Positions 24,191 to 29,429 of a DNA stretch of 29,429 bases are shown here, piece after piece. The notes below the pieces were generated by a model, which saw only the letters and a list, made by a program, of their open reading frames with translations, ran no database searches and had not been told where the DNA came from. The translations under genes were made by a program, and so were the position numbers. Origin of the DNA: an uncultured Azospirillum sp. (lineage in GTDB: Bacteria > Pseudomonadota > Alphaproteobacteria > RF32 > CAG-239); contig UQMA01000018.1 in NCBI GenBank assembly GCA_900542055.1, positions 1-29,429 of the forward strand. Reading direction: 5' to 3'. Position 1 is the first letter of the stretch, and each line of letters opens with the position of its first letter.

Positions 24191-25006
24191 TTATTTTATT
24201 TTTTTAATTTGAATTGTCATAGCTATGGTGTGTGTTGATTTCGGAGCTAAATGAACAAAAAAATCTCCTTGATTTGCAGGTTCTACGCAAACAAAATTTT
24301 TATACTGATTAGGGCTCATCTCCGCCAAATCTTTATCCGGATTCCAAACAACCGTTGATTTAGAGCCGCTTTTTTCAATAGAAATAATTCGATTATATTT
24401 TTTATCTTCAATTTCAATTTTTTCACTGTGATTTAAAAATGCGGCATCAAATTCACCGTTGATTTTCAAATCAGCATTTTGGGTATAAATATTCCCGTCC
24501 AACGAACTTTTATATTGCCTGCCTGCTAAGCCTTTTATAACAATATTTTCTACTGAACTGATATTAAAATAGCAATGTAACGCTTCACTGAAATCAAAAG
24601 GTTTATCGCTGTTATTTGTTGTTGTGAGGCTGTACTCAAGTTTATCCGTTACTTTTACACGGAGCATTGCTGTCGCTGGAACATTATATTTAATATCCGG
24701 CACTAATAAAAATTCGGCTTCAGTTTTATCTTCAGAAATATCCAAACTTTGCAAAGTCCATTCAGAAATTCGGGCAAAACCGTGACGGGGCAAATTATCA
24801 TTGAGTTTTTCAGCAGCAAACCTTGGCCAACAAACCGGTATTCCTCCTCTGATTGCTTGCGATTTATCAAATTTATTCAAATTTCCCACCCAAAAAACAT
24901 CTTGTTCTTCACCTTTAGGTTTAAATGACAATAAATCGGCGCTCCAAAGCGATATTTTACATTGAGCTGAATTGTTGGATAAATCTATAATACCGTTATC
25001 ATTCAT
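24191..25006 (-). CDS. D-hexose-6-phosphate mutarotase / aldose 1-epimerase family
   Basis: A 271-residue beta-sandwich protein of the YeaD branch of the galactose mutarotase superfamily, which speeds anomer exchange of glucose-6-phosphate or related sugars. Marks are RGGIPVCWPRF and HGFAR near the start, then SEALHCYF with the catalytic-site histidine region. VVWNP and FVCVEPAN come near the C-terminus. The length is normal and the protein is cytoplasmic. It has its own promoter between the kdsA terminator and the ATG, and is followed by the MazG-like gene. Confidence 0.88.
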   Translation of the reverse strand: MNDNGIIDLSNNSAQCKISLWSADLLSFKPKGEEQDVFWVGNLNKFDKSQAIRGGIPVCWPRFAAEKLNDNLPRHGFARISEWTLQSLDISEDKTEAEFLLVPDIKYNVPATAMLRVKVTDKLEYSLTTTNNSDKPFDFSEALHCYFNISSVENIVIKGLAGRQYKSSLDGNIYTQNADLKINGEFDAAFLNHSEKIEIEDKKYNRIISIEKSGSKSTVVWNPDKDLAEMSPNQYKNFVCVEPANQGDFFVHLAPKSTHTIAMTIQIKKIK

Positions 25007-25042
25007 TTTGCTTTTGCCTTTCTTACCAATAAAATTTACTTA

Positions 25043-25071
25043 AATTTATGAAAAACTTATTCAAAGCGCAA
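25043..25071 (-). promoter_or_regulatory. Promoter of the mutarotase-mazG unit
   Basis: On the minus strand, TTGCGC (25066-25071), a 17-bp spacer and TAAATT (25043-25048) put the start about 30 bases before the ATG at 25006. Confidence 0.45.
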
Positions 25072-25073
25072 GA

Positions 25074-25103
25074 TATAAAAAAGAGCCTTGCAAAAAGGCT
25101 CTT
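25074..25103 (-). terminator. kdsA terminator
   Basis: A perfect 9-bp stem AAGAGCCTT/AAGGCTCTT (25081-25089 with 25095-25103) has a 5-base loop. A T run follows on the minus strand, 8 bp after the kdsA stop. Confidence 0.92.
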
Positions 25104-25111
25104 GTTTTCAA

Positions 25112-25948
25112 TCACTTTATAAGTGTTTTGCGAACTTTGTCAAACGCCATCAATTCACTGATAATCCGTTTCATATCACGCAAATAAATGCTGTTTGGAC
25201 CATCGGACAAAGCTTTTTCCGGATTTTCATGTGTTTCCATAAACACGGCGGCGACACCGACTGCAACCGCAGCTCTGGCTAAAACCGGAGCCATCTCTCT
25301 GTTTCCGCCTGAACATCCGCCCAAACCTCCCGGTTGTTGAACTGAATGTGTCGCATCAAAAATAATCGGGCACCCCGTATCGGCGGCCATTTGCGGAAAA
25401 GCCCGCATATCCGTAACCAGAGTGTTATAACCGAAAGAAGTTCCGCGTTCTGTTATGCAAACTTTGTCATTTCCTGATTCAACAGATTTCATAACCAAAT
25501 GTTTCATATCCCACGGAGCTAAAAACTGCCCTTTTTTAATATTGATAATTTTACCGGTTTTTGCAGCAGCAACCACCAAATCCGTTTGACGGCACAAAAA
25601 AGCCGGTATTTGCAAAATATCCACATATTCGGCAGCAATGGCACACTGTTCGCGTTCATGAATATCCGTTAAAATCGGACAACCGTAAAGTTTTTTTATC
25701 TCGGCAAAAGTTTTCATACCCTCGTCTATTCCGACACCGCGCGGAGAATTAATAGACGTGCGGTTAGCTTTGTCAAAAGAAGCTTTAAAAATATAATTAA
25801 CACCGAGTTCATTGGTTATTTCAATCATTTTTCCGGCAATATCAATTGCATGCTGCTTGCTTTCAATTTGACAAGGACCGGCGATAATTGCTATCGGCAA
25901 CTCGTTACTAATTTCAAAATTGCCTATTTTAATTTTTTTCTGCTCCAT
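25112..25948 (-). CDS. kdsA: 3-deoxy-8-phosphooctulonate synthase
   Basis: Condenses phosphoenolpyruvate with arabinose-5-phosphate to make Kdo-8-phosphate for the lipopolysaccharide inner core. The 278 residues match the family length. The TIM-barrel marks are AGPCQIES near the start, FKASFDKANRTS (PEP and phosphate binding), GCPILTDIHE, and DATHSVQQPGG. The start has AAGGAG 7-8 bases upstream. It is the last gene of the pyrG-pagP-kdsA unit and ends in a strong terminator. Confidence 0.97.
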   Translation of the reverse strand: MEQKKIKIGNFEISNELPIAIIAGPCQIESKQHAIDIAGKMIEITNELGVNYIFKASFDKANRTSINSPRGVGIDEGMKTFAEIKKLYGCPILTDIHEREQCAIAAEYVDILQIPAFLCRQTDLVVAAAKTGKIINIKKGQFLAPWDMKHLVMKSVESGNDKVCITERGTSFGYNTLVTDMRAFPQMAADTGCPIIFDATHSVQQPGGLGGCSGGNREMAPVLARAAVAVGVAAVFMETHENPEKALSDGPNSIYLRDMKRIISELMAFDKVRKTLIK

Positions 25949-25970
25949 ACTTAAACTCCTTCACATCAGG

Positions 25971-26522
25971 TTAAAATGAAAATTTCAGCCAGGTAAACAA
26001 TACATTTCCGTCATTTTTAATCCCCGGAACATAAGCAGCCTGCCATGAAACATTTTTATAAGTTAAACCGGCAACCGGCAAAGGCAGAGGCACAGGAATA
26101 TAACTATACTCATGACGCTGAGTTATACCTATAGTGTAGCCTGCTCCAATTTTCCAATCACCGCTTTCGGATATATCCCAATTATATTGGTAAGCATAGC
26201 CAATCATTGTTTCCAAATAAAAATTTGAATCCTTAAATGCCATTGCATATAAGCCATGCCATTCATTTCCTTTCCACAAACCTTTGCCTAAACCAAAACC
26301 CCAGGCTTCTTCATTATATTTTTCAAGATGCTTTTTGTCATAAGCCAAACGGTTGTGCCATGCATAAAAAGGGGTATAAACATCAAGCCGACCGCAGCTC
26401 CATGTATCAGCCACGTCTATTTTCAAATCTTCATACCATTCCCCCCAACTCCAAGCTTTTGCTGATGTGGAAGGCAATACAGCCAGAGCGGCCAAAGGCA
26501 AAATCAAGTTTTTAAGTTTCAT
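25971..26522 (-). CDS. pagP: Lipid A palmitoyltransferase PagP
   Basis: Outer-membrane enzyme that moves palmitate from phospholipid to lipid A. The signal peptide is residues 1-23 (cut after AKA). The mature part follows PagP closely: an N-terminal amphipathic helix with ADTW, then the catalytic H56 in YAWHNRLAYDK, EKYNEEAWGFG, WHGLYAMAFKDS with D98 and S99, GAGYTIGIT, YIPVPLPLP and YVPG. The beta-barrel ends in a terminal Phe, the usual signal for outer-membrane insertion. The length of 183 is typical. All three catalytic residues are kept. It sits between pyrG (14 bp) and kdsA (22 bp), so it is expressed with CTP and Kdo synthesis genes. Confidence 0.93.
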   Translation of the reverse strand: MKLKNLILPLAALAVLPSTSAKAWSWGEWYEDLKIDVADTWSCGRLDVYTPFYAWHNRLAYDKKHLEKYNEEAWGFGLGKGLWKGNEWHGLYAMAFKDSNFYLETMIGYAYQYNWDISESGDWKIGAGYTIGITQRHEYSYIPVPLPLPVAGLTYKNVSWQAAYVPGIKNDGNVLFTWLKFSF

Positions 26523-26536
26523 TTTTTATTTTCCTA

Positions 26537-28180
26537 CTAAATTAAACGACTGTTTTCGATTGCTGCTTTTACAAACGCTACAAACAGCGGATGCGGAGCA
26601 AAAGGTTTTGATTTTAATTCCGGATGGAATTGAACACCGATAAACCATGGATGATCCGGTCTTTCAACGATTTCCGGCAACAACCCATCAGGAGATTTTC
26701 CGGTAATCAGCATTCCGGCTTTGCGCAAAACCGGTTCATATTTAATATTAACTTCGTAGCGGTGGCGGTGGCGCTCGCTAATTTCTTTTGCACCGTATAT
26801 CTGAAAAGCCTTTGATTTTTCATCTAAAATTGTCGGATAAGCCCCCAAACGCATCGTGCCGCCCAAATCACCGTCTTTGTGTCTGATTTGTTTAGCGCCA
26901 TCCTTGTCCCATTCTGTCATCAAACCGACAACAGCTTCACAATTATCGGAAAGTTCGCTACTGTTGGCATTTTTTATTCCGGCAACATTGCGCATTGTTT
27001 CAATAACAGCCATTTGCATACCGAAACAAATTCCGAGATAGGGAATATTATGCTCGCGGGCATAGCGGGCAGCGGCTATTTTGCCTTCGGTTCCCCGTGT
27101 ACCAAAACCGCCGGGGACTAAAACAGCGCTGACATCATTCAAATATTCATCTGCACCGTTTTCTTCTATATCTCCGGCGTCAACCCATTTTATCTTAACC
27201 CGAAATCTATTGGCCAACCCGCCATGCGTCAAAGCTTCTGAAATTGATTTGTAAGCTTCTTGCAGTTGATATTTGCAAACCACTGCGACTTTGACTTCAC
27301 CTTCGGGATTTAACATAGTTTCGGCAATATGCTGCCATTTGCTTAAATCTACTTTACTGTTTTCAAGTCCGAAATATTTGCAGACCTGAGAGTCAAGCCC
27401 CTCCGCCGAGTAAGACAAAGGAACGTGATAAATAGATTTTGCATCAAGAGCCGCGATAACACAATCTTCTTTAACATTGCAGAACAAAGCTATTTTGCGT
27501 TTTTCATTTTGCGGAATTTCTATCTGAGAACGACAAAGCAAAATGTCTGGCTGAATACCATACTCCTGCAATTGTTTCACTGAGTGCTGAGTAGGTTTTG
27601 TCTTCAACTCTCCGGCCGTCGGAATATAAGGCAAAAGCGTTAAATGTAAAAACATTGTCCGCTCACGTCCCAATTCATACGCTAATTGACGTATAGATTC
27701 CAAATACGGCTGCCCCTCTATATCGCCAACTGTACCGCCTATTTCACAAAGCACAAAATCTTCATCATTCAGATTGCCGAGAATAAAGTTTTTTATTTCA
27801 TTGGTAACATGCGGAATCACCTGAATAGTTGCTCCCAAATAATCACCATGGCGCTCTTTGTCCAAAACGCGTTGATAAATTTTTCCGCTGGTTACACTAT
27901 CGTATTTAGTCGCAGGAATTCCTGAAAAACGTTCATAATGTCCTAAATCCAAATCGGCTTCAGTTCCATCATCCGTTACAAAAACTTCACCATGCTGACA
28001 GGGATTCATTGTTCCGGGATCCACATTCAAATAAGGATCCAATTTTCTCAGTCTTACCTTAAAGCCTCTGGCCTGCAGCAATGCTGCCAACGATGCCGAT
28101 GCCAAACCTTTGCCCAATGATGACACAACACCACCGGTAATAAAAATAAATTTTGTTTTACTATTTGTATTTTCAGACAT
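26537..28180 (-). CDS. pyrG: CTP synthase
   Basis: Makes CTP from UTP, ATP and glutamine. The 547 residues are complete. The N-terminal synthetase domain opens with FIFITGGVVSSLGKGL (11-26), then DPYLNVDPGTMNP (48-60) and CEIGGTVGDIE (145-155). The C-terminal class I glutamine amidotransferase domain has the nucleophile C385 in GICFGMQ and the partners H519 and E521 in FHPEL. It lies after the secG terminator and heads the pyrG-pagP-kdsA unit. The tpiA-secG-pyrG-kdsA order is a known alphaproteobacterial arrangement. Confidence 0.98.
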   Translation of the reverse strand: MSENTNSKTKFIFITGGVVSSLGKGLASASLAALLQARGFKVRLRKLDPYLNVDPGTMNPCQHGEVFVTDDGTEADLDLGHYERFSGIPATKYDSVTSGKIYQRVLDKERHGDYLGATIQVIPHVTNEIKNFILGNLNDEDFVLCEIGGTVGDIEGQPYLESIRQLAYELGRERTMFLHLTLLPYIPTAGELKTKPTQHSVKQLQEYGIQPDILLCRSQIEIPQNEKRKIALFCNVKEDCVIAALDAKSIYHVPLSYSAEGLDSQVCKYFGLENSKVDLSKWQHIAETMLNPEGEVKVAVVCKYQLQEAYKSISEALTHGGLANRFRVKIKWVDAGDIEENGADEYLNDVSAVLVPGGFGTRGTEGKIAAARYAREHNIPYLGICFGMQMAVIETMRNVAGIKNANSSELSDNCEAVVGLMTEWDKDGAKQIRHKDGDLGGTMRLGAYPTILDEKSKAFQIYGAKEISERHRHRYEVNIKYEPVLRKAGMLITGKSPDGLLPEIVERPDHPWFIGVQFHPELKSKPFAPHPLFVAFVKAAIENSRLI

Positions 28181-28211
28181 TTTATAAAGACCAACTCTAT
28201 ATTTTAAAGTG

Positions 28212-28243
28212 ATAAAGACACCTCAGAAAAACTAAGGTGCCTT
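28212..28243 (-). terminator. Terminator between secG and pyrG
   Basis: An 11-bp stem (28216-28226 with 28232-28242) with two G-U pairs and a 5-base loop stands 26 bp after the secG stop. The T run on the minus strand is short (TCTTTATC), so read-through into pyrG is possible. Confidence 0.65.
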
Positions 28244-28268
28244 ATTTATTTTACAGAAAAGTCATTGA

Positions 28269-28601
28269 CTATTTCTCGGCAGCCGGAGCTTCGGGAGCAG
28301 AAGGTGCTTCGGGAACAGATTGTTCAACCGGAGCCGCATCCAATATCGATTTAGCAGCAGCATGAGTAGAATGACCTTTATAATATAAAGATAAAGACAT
28401 ACTGGTAATAAAGAACAGAGTTGCCAAAATCGCCGTAGCTCTGGTTAAAAAATTTCCTGTTCCGCGTGCTGTCAAAAAGCTGGACGCGCCATTGCCGCCG
28501 CCCAAACCGTCCAATGCACCGCCGGATGAACGCTGCAACAAAATAAAGGCCACTAAGAAAATAGCAACCAACAAGTGCAAAACCAATAAAATTGTACTCA
28601 T
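28269..28601 (-). CDS. secG: Preprotein translocase subunit SecG
   Basis: A small SecYEG channel subunit in the inner membrane. The frame extends to 28625, but the ATG at 28601 is preceded by AAAGGA at 7 bases and begins the usual SecG start MSTILLVLHLLVAIFLV. It gives 110 residues with two membrane helices (about 3-21 and 52-72). The signature loop LLQRSSGG and GGGNGASSFLTARG lies between them. The C-terminal tail is rich in Ala, Pro and Glu, as is common in alphaproteobacterial SecG. It follows tpiA by 17 bp. Confidence 0.93.
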   Translation of the reverse strand: MSTILLVLHLLVAIFLVAFILLQRSSGGALDGLGGGNGASSFLTARGTGNFLTRATAILATLFFITSMSLSLYYKGHSTHAAAKSILDAAPVEQSVPEAPSAPEAPAAEK

Positions 28602-28618
28602 TTCAATTCCTTTACAAA

Positions 28619-29386
28619 TTAACAAACAGCTTTGGCAATAGCCATAAAGTCTTCAGCTTTCAAACTTGCACCGCCAATCAAAGCACCATCTACATCAGGC
28701 AATGACAAAAATTCTTTGGCATTATTAGGTTTAACAGAACCGCCGTATAAAATACGCATTTTATTAGCAACAGCTTTTCCCAATTTTTTAGCCAGAACCT
28801 TACGAACAGCTGCATGAACTTCTTCCACGTCGGCCGCCGTAGGGGTTTTGCCCGTACCAATAGCCCAAACCGGCTCATACGCAATTACGGTATTTGAAGC
28901 ATCAGCATTATCCGGAACAGATCCCATAATCTGCTGTGAACAAACATCAATTGTTTTACCTTCATCGCGCTGCGCTTCGGTTTCGCCTATACAAATAATG
29001 GTTTTCAAACCATTATCATAAGCAGCAGCAGCCTTTTTGGCAACCAGTTCATTGCTCTCAAAATGGTCGGCACGACGTTCTGAGTGTCCGAGAATAACAT
29101 AAGTGCATCCCAAATCTTTCAGCATAGCCGGACTGATATCGCCGGTGTGTGCGCCTTTAACCGCAAAATGAGCATCTTGAGCGCCAAGAGCAACTTTTGC
29201 TCCGCGCAATGCTTTTTTAACAGAATATAACAATGTAAAAGGCGGACAAACCAAAAATTCACATGCGGGTTTGCCCAAGTTTTTGACTTCTGCCGCAACG
29301 GCTTTAGCCAGATTTACGCCGTCTTCCAACTGTCCATTCATTTTCCAGTTTCCGGCAATGATGGTTTTGCGATATCTGCGATTCAT
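28619..29386 (-). CDS. tpiA: Triose-phosphate isomerase
   Basis: Glycolytic enzyme that interconverts dihydroxyacetone phosphate and glyceraldehyde-3-phosphate. It has 255 residues and is a complete TIM barrel. Active-site residues are N13 and K15 in AGNWKMN, H101 in LGHSERR and E171 in AYEPVWAIGTGKTP (flexible loop included). The phosphate-binding ILYGGSVK is near the end. An AAGGAG stretch lies about 11 bases before the ATG. It is the first gene of the tpiA-secG unit; its promoter is in the last 43 bp of the window or beyond. Confidence 0.98.
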   Translation of the reverse strand: MNRRYRKTIIAGNWKMNGQLEDGVNLAKAVAAEVKNLGKPACEFLVCPPFTLLYSVKKALRGAKVALGAQDAHFAVKGAHTGDISPAMLKDLGCTYVILGHSERRADHFESNELVAKKAAAAYDNGLKTIICIGETEAQRDEGKTIDVCSQQIMGSVPDNADASNTVIAYEPVWAIGTGKTPTAADVEEVHAAVRKVLAKKLGKAVANKMRILYGGSVKPNNAKEFLSLPDVDGALIGGASLKAEDFMAIAKAVC

Positions 29387-29429
29387 GGTGATCTCTTCTC
29401 CTTTATGTCTTCATCTATCCGCAATTGCG

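Noticed and set aside
1..29429. CRISPR arrays, insertion sequences, integrases, rRNA
   Set aside because: No regularly spaced repeats, transposase or integrase motifs, or rRNA segments were seen on either strand.

Overview
The window looks like a chromosomal stretch of a low-GC Gram-negative bacterium, most likely an alphaproteobacterium. The reasons are the tpiA-secG-pyrG-(pagP)-kdsA order, which resembles the alphaproteobacterial tpiA-secG-pyrG-kdsA-eno block; Kdo and lipid A genes that imply an outer membrane; a long Ala/Pro/Glu-rich SecG tail; and promoters of the TTG-N17 type. TAA, TGA and TAG all end intact genes, so the code is standard. Species cannot be named from the sequence. Most genes lie on the minus strand and are tightly packed, with start-stop overlaps and strong hairpin terminators.

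Layout. 1-190: two near-identical 32-bp operator-like palindrome pairs, then a bidirectional terminator. 188-3128 (minus): a GlmU-like uridyltransferase lacking the acetyltransferase half, an unknown anchored protein, and oligoendopeptidase F. 3212-5323 (plus): a DUF2207 membrane protein. 5307-10967 (minus): small membrane protein, 51-residue lipoprotein, dnaE, and two unknown polytopic membrane proteins. 11042-14988 (minus): HAD phosphatase, a membrane-anchored MEMO-AMMECR1 fusion, and an M49-related metallopeptidase. 15076-18901: three aminoacyl-tRNA synthetase genes (serS, trpS, and a homodimeric-type glyS). 18994-19860: a second HAD phosphatase, divergent from glyS through interlocked promoters.

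19861-24178 is the accessory-looking part. It has a gene-poor stretch, a tRNA-Gln(UUG) gene, a solitary HrgA-type protein (HARE-HTH plus a PD-(D/E)xK-like C-terminus), an unknown secreted or anchored protein, an SPFH/band-7 pseudogene with two in-frame stops, an HD-like metal-binding protein of unknown function, and a MazG-like pyrophosphohydrolase.

24191-29386 (minus) returns to core metabolism: triose-phosphate isomerase, SecG, CTP synthase, PagP, Kdo-8-phosphate synthase and a YeaD-type mutarotase. CTP (PyrG) is used to activate Kdo (KdsA product), and PagP remodels lipid A in the outer membrane, so pyrG-pagP-kdsA makes functional sense as one envelope transcription unit.

The best candidates for something new are the twin operators at 24-128, the anchored MEMO-AMMECR1 fusion with its M49-like partner, the lone HrgA nuclease next to tRNA-Gln, and PagP embedded between pyrG and kdsA.
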